From positions 1 through 64,000 of the forward strand of contig NZ_JQGJ02000010.1 in assembly GCF_000802155.2 (NCBI RefSeq): DNA of 64,000 nucleotides. The letters run 5' to 3'. This DNA is from Pseudomonas frederiksbergensis. GTDB lineage: Bacteria > Pseudomonadota > Gammaproteobacteria > Pseudomonadales > Pseudomonadaceae. The notes under the pieces are model-generated. The model worked only from the letters and a program-made list of their open reading frames with translations, was not told the DNA's origin and searched no databases. Below, piece after piece: positions 52,792-61,811 of this stretch. The translations under genes were made by a program, and so were the position numbers. Numbering within the stretch: position 1 is the stretch's first letter; each line of letters begins with the position of its first letter.

Positions 52792-54704
52792 CAACGACCG
52801 CGCAGGAACAGTTTGTCCAGGTCGTCCAGGCCCAGTTGGGTCCAGGTCGGCCGGCCATGGTTGCATTGACCGCTGCGCTCGGTGTTTTCCATGTCCCGCA
52901 GCAGGCCGTTCATTTCCGGCAGGGCCAGGCGTCGGTTGGCACGGATCGCGCCATGGCAGGCCATGGTGCCGAGCAATTCATTCAAGTGCGCCTGGATCCG
53001 GTCGCTGGTGCCATATTCCATCAAGTCCGCCAGCACATCGCTGACTAGGCGATTGGCCTCGGCCTGCTTCAACAACGCCGGGATCTGCCGAATCGCCAGG
53101 GTTTCCGGGCCCAGGCGCTGCAGCTCGAAGCCCAGGCGCTGGAACCAGCTCATGTGCTCTTCGGCGCAATCGGCTTCGCGCTGGCTGACGGCCAGGGATT
53201 CGGGGACCAGCAGCGGTTGGCCGCTCAAGCCTTCGCTGGCCATGGCGATTTTCAATCGCTCATACATGATCCGCTCGTGGGCGGCATGCATGTCCACCAG
53301 CACCAGGCCCTGGGCGTTTTCGGAAAGAATGTAGATGCCTTTGAGTTGCGCCAGGGCATAACCCAGCGGCGGGATATCACCCTGGCCGTCGGGCAACGCC
53401 GTTGCAGCGGTTTCAGGCAAAGGCTTGAAGAATTCGCGATACGCCGCCTGGGCCTCGGCTGCCGGCACGTTCGATTGCGGACGCGGGGTGTATTGATACT
53501 GGTAGCCACTGCCAGCGCCGCTTGCGACGGTGTTGTAGCTCGGCTGGGGCTGAGGTTGCTCCAGCAACGCATGGGCCGCCAGGCGCATTTCGCCCTGGGG
53601 ACCGAATTCGCCAGCCTCCAGCCCGGTAGGCCGGACCATGCCGGCCACAGCCGCCGGGGCCGCCAACTGGTCTTCGGGACGCACATCGCCCAGGGCGCGG
53701 TGCAAGGTGCCATAGAGGAAATCGTGGACCATGCGCCCGTCACGGAAGCGCACCTCATGCTTGGTCGGGTGCACGTTGACGTCCACCACCGCCGGATCAA
53801 CTTCAAAAAACAGCACGAAGGTCGGATGCCGACCGTTGAACAGCACATCGCGATAAGCCTGGCGCACCGCGTGGGCCACCAGCTTGTCGCGCACCGCACG
53901 GCCGTTCACGTAAAAATATTGCAGGTCCGCCTGGCTGCGGGAAAACGTCGGCAAACCGACCCAGCCCCACAGGTGCAAACCGTTGCGCTCCACCTCGATG
54001 GGCAAGGCCTGCTCCAGGAAACCCGCGCCACACACCGCCCCCACACGCCGTGCACGAGCCGCATCATCGTTGGCCTCGTGCAAACTGAGGATGGTCTTGC
54101 CGTTGTGCCGCAGGTGAAACGCCACGTCAAAACGCGCCAGGGCCAGGCGCTTGATGACTTCCTGCAGATGGTCGAATTCGGTTTTCTCGGCCTTGAGGAA
54201 CTTGCGGCGGGCCGGGGTATTAAAGAACAGATCGCGCACTTCCACCGACGTACCCACCGGATGGGCGGCGGGCTGTACGTGCGAAGCCATGTCGCGGCCT
54301 TCGGTCTCCACCTGCCAGGCCTGATCGGCGCTGCGGGTACGGGACGTGAGCGTCAGGCGCGACACCGAACTGATAGACGCAAGCGCCTCGCCACGAAACC
54401 CCAGGCTCATGACCCGCTCAAGGTCTTCCAAATCGCGGATCTTGCTGGTGGCGTGACGCGCCAGGGCCAGCGGCAAGTCATCGGCGGGGATGCCGCGACC
54501 GTCGTCACGCACCCGCAACAGCTTGACGCCGCCCTGCTCGACATCGACGTCGATGCGCTTGGCACCGGAGTCGAGGCTGTTTTCCAGCAACTCCTTGATC
54601 ACCGACGCCGGGCGCTCGACCACCTCGCCGGCGGCGATCTGGTTGGCCAGCCGAGGGCTGAGCAGTTCGATGCGGGCGCTGCTGTCGATCACGTCGTCGC
54701 TCAT
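52791..54704 (-). CDS. mutL: DNA mismatch repair protein MutL
   Basis: 637 residues. GHKL ATPase domain: ASVIKELLENSLDSGAKRID, DDGRGI, TSKI, GFRGEALASISSV, then a variable linker (about 340-430), and the C-terminal dimer domain with DMHAAHERIMYE and ACHGAIRANRRL. A DQHA-type endonuclease metal motif is replaced here by DMHAAHERI without the full DQHA(X)2E(X)4E pattern having been verified by alignment. Coupled to amiB upstream (four-base overlap) and miaA downstream. Confidence 0.97.
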   Translation of the reverse strand: MSDDVIDSSARIELLSPRLANQIAAGEVVERPASVIKELLENSLDSGAKRIDVDVEQGGVKLLRVRDDGRGIPADDLPLALARHATSKIRDLEDLERVMSLGFRGEALASISSVSRLTLTSRTRSADQAWQVETEGRDMASHVQPAAHPVGTSVEVRDLFFNTPARRKFLKAEKTEFDHLQEVIKRLALARFDVAFHLRHNGKTILSLHEANDDAARARRVGAVCGAGFLEQALPIEVERNGLHLWGWVGLPTFSRSQADLQYFYVNGRAVRDKLVAHAVRQAYRDVLFNGRHPTFVLFFEVDPAVVDVNVHPTKHEVRFRDGRMVHDFLYGTLHRALGDVRPEDQLAAPAAVAGMVRPTGLEAGEFGPQGEMRLAAHALLEQPQPQPSYNTVASGAGSGYQYQYTPRPQSNVPAAEAQAAYREFFKPLPETAATALPDGQGDIPPLGYALAQLKGIYILSENAQGLVLVDMHAAHERIMYERLKIAMASEGLSGQPLLVPESLAVSQREADCAEEHMSWFQRLGFELQRLGPETLAIRQIPALLKQAEANRLVSDVLADLMEYGTSDRIQAHLNELLGTMACHGAIRANRRLALPEMNGLLRDMENTERSGQCNHGRPTWTQLGLDDLDKLFLRGR

Positions 54705-56131
54705 TGCTTGGCCGCCACGTCATTGCCGGGAATGGTCAGGGTCTGTCCGATCTTCAGTTCGTCACTCTGCAAATTGTTGGCGCTGCGCAACGTCGCGGGC
54801 GACACCTGGTAGCGTACGGCAATCATCGCCAGGGTTTCCCCCGGGTTGACCCGGTGGTCCCGAGGCCCCTGGGCGATCTTGCCCGAATCCCGGAGCCAGG
54901 CGATGTAGGTGCCCGGCGGTGGATTCTGCTGGAAGAATTGCCGCACGCCACTGCTGATGGAGCGAGCCAAGGCCTGCTGGTGGCTCGACGATGACAATTT
55001 CGAGGCTTCGTTGGCGTTGGAGATGAACCCGGTTTCCACCAGGATCGACGGGATGTCCGGCGACTTGAGCACCATGAACCCGGCCTGTTCGACGCGCTGC
55101 TTGTGCAGTGGCGTGATACGACCGATGTTGCTCAGGACTTTTTGGCCGACGTTCAGGCTGGAAGTCAACGAGGCAGTCATCGACAAATCCAGCAACACAC
55201 CGGCGAGCATCCGGTCCTTGTCGTCGAGGCTGACGTTGCCGGCACCGCCGATCAGGTCGGAACGGTTTTCACTGTCGGCCAGCCAGCGCGCCGTCTCGGA
55301 AGTGGCGCCACGATCGGACAGGGCAAATACCGAGGCGCCGAACGCAGCCTTGGACGGCGCGGCGTCGGCATGGATCGAGACGAACAGGTCCGCGCCTTTC
55401 TTGCGGGCGATTTCCGTGCGTCCGCGCAGAGGAATGAAATAATCGCCGGTACGGGTCAGCTCAGCGCGAAAGCCTTTCATGCCATTGACCTGGCGTTGCA
55501 GTTCGCGGGCGATGGCCAGCACCACATCTTTCTCACGCTGCCCACGCGAACCCGAGGCACCAGGGTCTTCGCCACCGTGGCCGGCATCGATGACCACGAT
55601 GATGTCGCGTTTGCCGGCAGGGGCCGGTGGCAGCTTGATCGCAGGTTCGGTAGGCGTGACCGGCACGGCCGGCACCGTGGCGACTTTGGTCGGCGGCGGT
55701 GGTGTCGGCGCGGCGTCGGCCGGGTTATCGAACAGATCCACCACCAGTCGGTTGCCGTACTGGGCGTTGGGCGCCAGGGTGAAGCTTTTCGGGGTCACCG
55801 CTTGTTTCAGGTCGATGACCACCCGCAGGTCGGTCGGCGTCCGCTGGGCCGAACGCATGGCGGTGATGGGCGTATTGGCGGTGGGCACGTTCAACGGCGC
55901 ACCCAGGGACGCGCCATTGATGTCGATCACCAGGCGATCCGGGGCGGTCAGGGTAAATACGCTGTGCTGCACCGGGCCTGTCAGATCGAACACCAGCCGG
56001 GTATTGTCCGGCGCCCGCCACAGGCGAACGCTGTTGACCTTTGTCTCAGCCACAGCATCGACGGCCAGTGCCGTAAGCAACAGTCCTACGACAGCAACCA
56101 CCGCGCGAAAGCGCATACCAAACCCCATCAT
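54701..56131 (-). CDS. amiB: N-acetylmuramoyl-L-alanine amidase AmiB
   Basis: 476 residues. Signal peptide (cleavage near 29, DAVA), AMIN domain (about 30-135) for septal targeting, a Pro/Thr linker, zinc amidase_3 domain (about 175-405, with VIDAGHGGEDPGASG and SIHADAA carrying zinc ligands), then a LysM-type tail (NPGETLAMIAVRYQVSPATLRSANNL). It splits septal peptidoglycan in the periplasm. The first ATG (56131) has GGAAA 8 bases upstream; ATG 56116 is a possible alternative. Coupled to mutL; tsaE ends 4 bases before. Confidence 0.95.
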   Translation of the reverse strand: MMGFGMRFRAVVAVVGLLLTALAVDAVAETKVNSVRLWRAPDNTRLVFDLTGPVQHSVFTLTAPDRLVIDINGASLGAPLNVPTANTPITAMRSAQRTPTDLRVVIDLKQAVTPKSFTLAPNAQYGNRLVVDLFDNPADAAPTPPPPTKVATVPAVPVTPTEPAIKLPPAPAGKRDIIVVIDAGHGGEDPGASGSRGQREKDVVLAIARELQRQVNGMKGFRAELTRTGDYFIPLRGRTEIARKKGADLFVSIHADAAPSKAAFGASVFALSDRGATSETARWLADSENRSDLIGGAGNVSLDDKDRMLAGVLLDLSMTASLTSSLNVGQKVLSNIGRITPLHKQRVEQAGFMVLKSPDIPSILVETGFISNANEASKLSSSSHQQALARSISSGVRQFFQQNPPPGTYIAWLRDSGKIAQGPRDHRVNPGETLAMIAVRYQVSPATLRSANNLQSDELKIGQTLTIPGNDVAAKQ

Positions 56132-56135
56132 CTAA

Positions 56136-56603
56136 TTAGTTTTCCAATGCCAACGCGGCACACCACGACTCGCCACGCGAGCCTTGCGGCGTCAGTTTCA
56201 GCGATCGCCCGCCGTTCTGCGCGCCAATGGTAATGGTCAGGTCGGGCTTTGGCAAAAAGCCTGCACCTTTCTGGGGCCACTCGATCAGGCACAAGGCGTC
56301 ATCCTCGAAGTAATCGCGGATACCGAGGAATTCCAACTCTTCGGGATCGACCAGTCGATACAGATCAAAATGAAACGCCCGGATGTCGCCGATTTCGTAA
56401 GGCTCGACCAAGGTAAAGGTAGGACTCTTGACCGAGCCGAGGTGCCCAAGGCCGCGAATGATGCCCCGGGACAAGGTAGTTTTCCCCGCGCCGAGGTCGC
56501 CCTCGAGAAAGATCAAGCCATGCCCTGCGGTGATCTGTGCGATGCGCGCGCCAAATTGTGTCATGGCTTGTTCGTCCGCCACGTACAGGGTTACTTCAGA
56601 CAC
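56136..56603 (-). CDS. tsaE: tRNA threonylcarbamoyladenosine biosynthesis ATPase TsaE
   Basis: 155-residue ATPase of the TsaBDE complex for t6A37 in tRNA. Walker A GDLGAGKTT is at about 35-43, followed by SPTFTLVEPY and the HFDLYRL motif. The start is GTG 56603 with GGAGG 8 bases upstream, overlapping the end of nnrD by 13 bases. Longer in-frame starts would lie deep inside nnrD. Cluster order nnrD-tsaE-amiB-mutL is the usual one. Confidence 0.95.
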   Translation of the reverse strand: MSEVTLYVADEQAMTQFGARIAQITAGHGLIFLEGDLGAGKTTLSRGIIRGLGHLGSVKSPTFTLVEPYEIGDIRAFHFDLYRLVDPEELEFLGIRDYFEDDALCLIEWPQKGAGFLPKPDLTITIGAQNGGRSLKLTPQGSRGESWCAALALEN

Positions 56604-58090
56604 GGTGAATGCTCCTCCAATAACTGACGAATGGCCGGGATCAGATCGGTCGCCGCCAATCCCCGCCCCGAGCGACCGCACTCAACGCCCGCACTGGCAT
56701 GCAACCAGACAGCCAGGCATGCGGCTTCGAATGTTTCCATCCCCTGGGCCAGCAAGGCGCCGACCACCCCGGCGAGCACATCCCCAAGCCCGGCGGTAGC
56801 CATGGCCGGGTGACCTTGGGCGCAAATCGCCAGACGGCCGTCGGGGCTGGCGATCAAACTGCCGGCCCCCTTGAGAATTACGCTGGCTGTATATTTTTTG
56901 CTCAAGGCGTGGGCCGCCGCCGGGCGGTCGGCCTGCACTTGGGCGGTGGATATCCCCAGCAATCGCGCCGCCTCGCCCGGGTGCGGAGTGATGACGCAAC
57001 GATCAGGCAGACTGACCACGCCCAGGCTCAACAGATTCAGGGCATCGGCATCCCACACCTGCGGCAGCGCAGCGTTGGCTGCCGCCGACAGCAGGCTACG
57101 CCCCCAGGCAGCCTGGCCCAGGCCTGGCCCGACCACCAGGACGCTGGCCTGCTTGAGCAAGCCCATCAGTTGATTGGCCGAGCGAGTGCCCTGCACCATC
57201 ACCTCCGGCAAACGGACCAGCGCCGAGGCGACGTGCTCGCTGCGCGTAGCCATCGAAACCATCCCCGCGCCGCAGCGCAGCGTGCTTTCGGCGCTCATCT
57301 GGATCGCGCCGCCGAACCCCCGGTCGCCGCCGATCAACAGCACGTGGCCAAACCTTCCTTTGTGGGACGTGGGCGCGCGAGGCGTCAGGCGCGGCAGATT
57401 ATCAGGCAGGAGCAATCGGGCACTGGCAGGCGCCGACTCAACGATGTCAGGGTCCGCATGCAAGTCGTTGAATACCAATTCGCCCACCCGATCCGCTGCA
57501 TCGCCGGTGAACAAGCCCAGCTTCAAGCCGATGAACGTCACGGTCAAATCAGCCGCCACGGCGGTGCCGAGCACTCGGCCGGTGTTCGCACACAGTCCCG
57601 ACGGTATATCCACCGCCGCGACCGGTAAACCGCTGACATTGATCGTATCGATGGCCCTTACATACGGCTCGCGTACTTCGCCAGTCGTCCCGGTGCCGAG
57701 CAGCGCATCGAGCAGCACTCCTCGCAATTCGCTGTCGTCTGACCAAGGCTCTATCGGCACACCGACGGCCACGGCTTCTGCGTGGGCGTTGGCGGCGTCA
57801 CCCAACAGGCGCCGGGGTTCGCCCACGGCCAGGACCCGTACCGACCAACCGGCACGACGGGCCAGGGCCGCGACCAGGTAGCCATCGCCAGCGTTGTTGC
57901 CATGACCGGCCAGCACGGTCAATTCAGTGCACTGCGGCCAGCGACGCACGATTGCCCGCCACGTGGCGCGGGCGGCACGCTGCATCAATTCGAAGCCGCT
58001 GGTGCCTGCCGCGATCAGTTGTGCATCCAAGGCCCGGACCTGCGCGGCACTGTACAGCGCGTCGGGAAAATCATCTTTAGTCTGCGGCAT
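56591..58090 (-). CDS. nnrD: Bifunctional NAD(P)H-hydrate repair enzyme Nnr
   Basis: 499 residues: an N-terminal YjeF epimerase domain (about 1-215, with VLAGHGNNAGDGYLVAALAR and DALLGTGTTGEVREP) and a C-terminal ADP/ATP-dependent (S)-NAD(P)H-hydrate dehydratase domain (about 230-495, with GHVLLIGGDRGFGGAIQMS, VITPHPGEAARLLG and GHPAMATAGLGDVLAGVVGALLAQG). It restores NAD(P)H damaged by hydration. ATG 58090 was chosen; the open frame extends much further upstream, but that part overlaps the divergent queG and is not family-like. Confidence 0.96.
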   Translation of the reverse strand: MPQTKDDFPDALYSAAQVRALDAQLIAAGTSGFELMQRAARATWRAIVRRWPQCTELTVLAGHGNNAGDGYLVAALARRAGWSVRVLAVGEPRRLLGDAANAHAEAVAVGVPIEPWSDDSELRGVLLDALLGTGTTGEVREPYVRAIDTINVSGLPVAAVDIPSGLCANTGRVLGTAVAADLTVTFIGLKLGLFTGDAADRVGELVFNDLHADPDIVESAPASARLLLPDNLPRLTPRAPTSHKGRFGHVLLIGGDRGFGGAIQMSAESTLRCGAGMVSMATRSEHVASALVRLPEVMVQGTRSANQLMGLLKQASVLVVGPGLGQAAWGRSLLSAAANAALPQVWDADALNLLSLGVVSLPDRCVITPHPGEAARLLGISTAQVQADRPAAAHALSKKYTASVILKGAGSLIASPDGRLAICAQGHPAMATAGLGDVLAGVVGALLAQGMETFEAACLAVWLHASAGVECGRSGRGLAATDLIPAIRQLLEEHSPCLK

Positions 58091-58153
58091 GCGTCTTCGG
58101 GCTCCGATGTCTGGCAGAATTATACGCATCTCAGCTCCGGTTTCTCTTGCCTC

Positions 58154-59233
58154 ATGCCTGCCATTTCCACAGACCTTGCCACCCTCGCCCAATCCATCAA
58201 GGAATGGGGCCGCGAGCTGGGTTTCCAGCAAGTCGGCATCAGCGGGCTGGACCTGGCCGAGCATGAACAACACCTGCAACGTTGGCTGGAGGCTGGCTAC
58301 CACGGCGAAATGGACTACATGGGCGCCCATGGCAGCAAGCGCTCGCACCCGGAGGAACTGGTGCCGGGCACGCTGAGGGTGGTGTCCCTGCGCATGGACT
58401 ACCTGCCAGGCGACACGCAAATGGCGCACATGCTCGGCCAACCGGAACAAGCCTACGTTTCGCGTTATGCATTGGGCCGCGATTACCACAAATTGATCCG
58501 TAAACGCGTGCAGCAACTGGCGGAAAAAATCCAGGCGGCCATTGGCCCCTTTGGCTATCGCGCCTTCGTCGACAGCGCGCCGGTGCTGGAAAAAGCCATT
58601 GCCGAGCAGGCCGGCCTGGGCTGGATCGGCAAAAACACCTTGGTGCTGAATCGCAAGGCCGGCAGTTATTTCTTCCTGAGCGAGCTGTTCGTCGACTTGC
58701 CGTTGCCGACAGACCCACCCCACGGCACCGAGCATTGTGGAAAATGCACCGCGTGCCTGGACATATGCCCGACGAATGCCTTCGTCGGGCCCTACGTGCT
58801 CGACGCCCGCCGCTGCATTTCCTACCTGACCATCGAACTGAAAAGCGCCATTCCCGAAGAATTGCGGCCACTGATCGGCAACCGGGTGTTCGGCTGCGAC
58901 GACTGCCAGATCGTCTGCCCATGGAACCGCTTCGCCCGACCGTCGGGAGAAAGCGACTTCAAGCCGCGACACAACCTGGACAACGCCGGGCTGGCGGAGC
59001 TGTTCATGTGGGACGAGGAAAAATTCCTCAGCAGTACCGAAGGCTCGCCCTTGCGTCGTGCCGGTTATGAACGCTGGCTACGCAATCTCGCGGTAGGCCT
59101 GGGCAACGCGCCGTCAACGATTCCGGTGCTGCAGGCGCTGGAGGCGCGGCGCGATTATCCGTCGGAACTGGTGCGCGAACACGTGGAGTGGGCACTGCGC
59201 CAGCACGCCGAGCGTCAGACTTCGTCGTTGTAG
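58154..59233 (+). CDS. queG: Epoxyqueuosine reductase QueG
   Basis: 359-residue cobalamin- and iron-sulfur-dependent enzyme of the last queuosine step in tRNA. Two 4Fe-4S cluster motifs are clear: CGKCTACLDICP (Cys195, 198, 201, 205) and Cys221 with CDDCQIVCP (Cys248, 251, 255). The active-site aspartate FVDSAPVLEKAIAEQAGLGWIGKNT is near residue 140. ATG 58154 was taken; the open frame continues upstream over nnrD without similarity to QueG. Convergent with the TRIC-like gene, whose end overlaps by 19 bases. Confidence 0.96.
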   Translation: MPAISTDLATLAQSIKEWGRELGFQQVGISGLDLAEHEQHLQRWLEAGYHGEMDYMGAHGSKRSHPEELVPGTLRVVSLRMDYLPGDTQMAHMLGQPEQAYVSRYALGRDYHKLIRKRVQQLAEKIQAAIGPFGYRAFVDSAPVLEKAIAEQAGLGWIGKNTLVLNRKAGSYFFLSELFVDLPLPTDPPHGTEHCGKCTACLDICPTNAFVGPYVLDARRCISYLTIELKSAIPEELRPLIGNRVFGCDDCQIVCPWNRFARPSGESDFKPRHNLDNAGLAELFMWDEEKFLSSTEGSPLRRAGYERWLRNLAVGLGNAPSTIPVLQALEARRDYPSELVREHVEWALRQHAERQTSSL

Positions 59234-59826
59234 ACGAACTTCGGCATTTCCCAGTGAAAGCGGATTGCCAGGAGTCGCAGCAGAAAACCGCCGAACAAGG
59301 TGATGAGGATCGCCTGTTCATTTGGCAGTTGCAGGAACACACACAGCAGATAACACCACGCTGCGGCGAACGAGACGCTGGCGTAGAGCTCACGACGGAA
59401 GATCAATGGAATATCGTTGCAGAAGATGTCCCGCAGAATACCGCCGAACACTCCGGTAATCACGCCGCTGACCGAGGCCACCAACATGCCGTGCCCCATT
59501 TCCAGCGCGGTCATGCAGCCGATCAGCGTGAACGCCACCAAGCCCACGGCATCGAGCACCAGGAACAACGAACGCAGATGACGCATCCAGCGCGCCAGGA
59601 ATACCGTCAGCATGGCTGCCGCAGTCGTCAGCACCAGATATTCGGGATGCTTGACCCACGTGAGCGGGTAATGGCCGAGCAGCACGTCCCGCACCGAGCC
59701 GCCGCCCAGCGCCGTGACGCAGGCGATGAGCACCACGCCGAACCAATCCATGCCGCGCCGCCCGGCAGACAGCGCGCCGGTCATGGCTTCGGCGGTAATG
59801 GCGATCAGATACAGCATCAGCAACAT
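59215..59826 (-). CDS. TRIC/UPF0126-family inner-membrane cation channel-like protein
   Basis: 203 residues with about seven helices arranged as two repeats. The GGGSVRDVLLGHYPLTWVKHPEY motif recurs as GGILRDIFCNDIPLIFRRELYA in the second half, the glycine-rich double repeat of prokaryotic TRIC channels (YicG family). Physiological ion unknown. The gene overlaps the 3' end of queG by 19 bases in convergent orientation. Confidence 0.9.
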   Translation of the reverse strand: MLLMLYLIAITAEAMTGALSAGRRGMDWFGVVLIACVTALGGGSVRDVLLGHYPLTWVKHPEYLVLTTAAAMLTVFLARWMRHLRSLFLVLDAVGLVAFTLIGCMTALEMGHGMLVASVSGVITGVFGGILRDIFCNDIPLIFRRELYASVSFAAAWCYLLCVFLQLPNEQAILITLFGGFLLRLLAIRFHWEMPKFVYNDEV

Positions 59827-59919
59827 GGTGGCGGTCCTTGCGGGAAGGCGCGCAGTCTAGCCAGTTTGGGCGGGCACCAAAAGAGGGCAAGGGCCCGTCT
59901 TCTGCTTGGGTACCGCCCC

Positions 59920-60038
59920 GTGGCGAGGGAGCTTGCTCCCGCTGGCCTGCGAAGCAGGCCCCAACAGTCTCGGGGGCAGACCGAGTTGTCCGGTTTGCGA
60001 CGGCTGCGCCGCCGAGCGGGGGCAAGCTCCCTCGCCAC
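59920..60038. repeat. Inverted REP pair (REPIN-like, 119 bases)
   Basis: A REP arm GTGGCGAGGGAGCTTGCTCC (59920-59939) faces an inverted copy ending CTCCCTCGCCAC at 60038, giving a long dyad over the intergenic space between the TRIC gene and orn. Inside the left copy is a further hairpin, GGCCTGC-GAA-GCAGGCC (59944-59960). Such REP doublets are mobilised by RAYT transposases; none is encoded in the window. Confidence 0.88.
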
Positions 60039-60052
60039 AGAAGCGCTTTCGA

Positions 60053-60595
60053 TCAGAACTTGATGAAGTGCTTGCGGTAGTGCTGCAGCTCGGCAATGGA
60101 CTCGCGGATGTCGTCCAGGGCCAGGTGCGTGCTGCCTTTCTGGAAACTGTCGCGAACTTCAGGGGCCCAGCGGGCCGCCAGCTCCTTGAGGGTCGAGACA
60201 TCCAGGTTGCGGTAGTGGAAGTAGCTTTCCAGGGATTTCATGTGGGTGTACAGGAAGCGACGGTCCTGGCAGATGCTGTTGCCGCAGATCGGCGACTTGC
60301 CCCTCGGCACCCATTGCTCAAGGAAAGCGATGGTCTGGGCTTCAGCCTCGGCCATGCTGATCGTGCTCTCGCGCACCCGTTGGGTCAGGCCCGAGCCGCC
60401 ATGCTGGCGGGTGTTCCACTCGTCCATGCCGGCCAGTATCTCGTCACTGTGGTGGATCGCGATCACCGGGCCTTCGGCCAAGGTGTTGAGGTCGCTGTCG
60501 GTGACGATGGTGGCCATTTCGATGATGACGTCGGTATCCGGGTTCAGACCGGTCATTTCCAGGTCGATCCAGATCAGGTTCTGCGGGTTTTGCAT
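60053..60595 (-). CDS. orn: Oligoribonuclease
   Basis: 180-residue DEDDh 3'-5' exonuclease that degrades di- to pentaribonucleotides, including pGpG from c-di-GMP breakdown. Exo I IWIDLEMTGL, Exo II region HHSDEILAGMDEWN, Exo III with YRNLDVSTLKELAARW. ATG 60595 lies 7 bases after GGAG. Divergent from rsgA, 109 bases apart. Confidence 0.97.
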   Translation of the reverse strand: MQNPQNLIWIDLEMTGLNPDTDVIIEMATIVTDSDLNTLAEGPVIAIHHSDEILAGMDEWNTRQHGGSGLTQRVRESTISMAEAEAQTIAFLEQWVPRGKSPICGNSICQDRRFLYTHMKSLESYFHYRNLDVSTLKELAARWAPEVRDSFQKGSTHLALDDIRESIAELQHYRKHFIKF

Positions 60596-60704
60596 AGGGA
60601 AGCTCCTCGGCGTAGCCACGCAGTTTAGCTTAGGCAGCCCCTTGGGCGTGCTAAACTCGCCGCCGTTTTACCCTATTCGCTGTATTTCTTCATACGGAAC
60701 ACCC

Positions 60705-61736
60705 ATGGCCAAACGCCAACTCAATCGTCGTCAAAACTGGCGCATCGAAAAGATCCAGGGCGAGCGCGCCGCCCGCGCCGCCAAACGCGAATCCAGTGCT
60801 GTCGAAGCCCTGGAGGGGGGCGACCTGGGTCCTGAACAGACCGGCCTGGTGATCGCTCACTTTGGCGTGCAGGTCGAAGTCGAGGCCCAGGAAGGCGAAC
60901 TGGCCGGCCAGGTATTCCGCTGCCACTTGCGCGCCAACCTGCCGGCGCTGGTGACGGGCGACCAAGTGGTCTGGCGTGCCGGCAACCAGGGCATCGGCGT
61001 GATCGTCGCGCAATTGCCACGGCACACCGAGCTGTGCCGTCCGGACAGCCGAGGCCAGCTCAAGCCCGTGGCCGCCAACGTCGACATGATCGTCATCGTG
61101 TTCGCCCCGTTGCCCGAGCCTCACGCCAACCTGATCGATCGCTACCTGGTGGCGGCCGAACACGCAGGCATCCGGCCGTTGCTGCTACTCAACAAATTCG
61201 ATCTGATCGACGAGCACAACGCCCCGGCGCTGAATGCCCTGCTGTCGGTCTATCGAGACCTGGGTTACCCGGTGCTGGAAGTCTCGGCCCATCACGGCAA
61301 CGGCATGGAGCAATTGCAGCGGCAACTGGACGGGCGCATCAGCGTGTTCGTCGGTCAGTCCGGGGTTGGCAAGTCTTCGCTGGTCAACAGCCTGCTGCCG
61401 GAGGTCGAGACCCGCGTCGGGCCTTTGTCCGAGCTGTCCGGCCAGGGCACCCACACCACCACCACCGCACGGCTGTTCCACTTTCCTGGTGGCGGCGAAC
61501 TGATCGACTCGCCGGGCATCCGCGAATTCGGCCTGGGTCACGTCAGCCGGGCCGATGTCGAAGCGGGGTTTATCGAGTTCAACGAGCTGATCGGCACCTG
61601 CCGCTTCCGCGACTGCAAGCATGATCGCGAGCCCGGGTGCGCCTTGCTCAAGGCCTTGGAAGAAGGTCGTGTGCACCAGCAAAGGATGAACAGCTACCGC
61701 TCGATCATCGCCAGCCTGCCGGAAAGCACTTACTGA
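60705..61736 (+). CDS. rsgA: Ribosome small-subunit biogenesis GTPase RsgA
   Basis: 343 residues, circularly permuted GTPase assisting late 30S assembly. Basic N-terminus and OB fold, then G4 NKFD before G1 GQSGVGKSS, G3 DSPGIREF, and a C-terminal zinc motif in CRFRDCKHDREPGC. ATG 60705 gives normal length (the open frame upstream overlaps orn). Followed by a REP hairpin 25 bases after the stop. Confidence 0.96.
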   Translation: MAKRQLNRRQNWRIEKIQGERAARAAKRESSAVEALEGGDLGPEQTGLVIAHFGVQVEVEAQEGELAGQVFRCHLRANLPALVTGDQVVWRAGNQGIGVIVAQLPRHTELCRPDSRGQLKPVAANVDMIVIVFAPLPEPHANLIDRYLVAAEHAGIRPLLLLNKFDLIDEHNAPALNALLSVYRDLGYPVLEVSAHHGNGMEQLQRQLDGRISVFVGQSGVGKSSLVNSLLPEVETRVGPLSELSGQGTHTTTTARLFHFPGGGELIDSPGIREFGLGHVSRADVEAGFIEFNELIGTCRFRDCKHDREPGCALLKALEEGRVHQQRMNSYRSIIASLPESTY

Positions 61737-61761
61737 CCCGGAATGTGAGCCGGACACAATA

Positions 61762-61789
61762 GTGGCGAGGGGATTTATCCCCTCGCCAC
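61762..61789. repeat. REP palindrome (GTGGCGAGGGG type)
   Basis: Identical to the 28-base copy at 15577-15604. It lies between convergent rsgA and motB and could end both transcripts. Confidence 0.9.
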
Positions 61790-61811
61790 AGGTTTGCTCT
61801 CGCCAGTCAGA

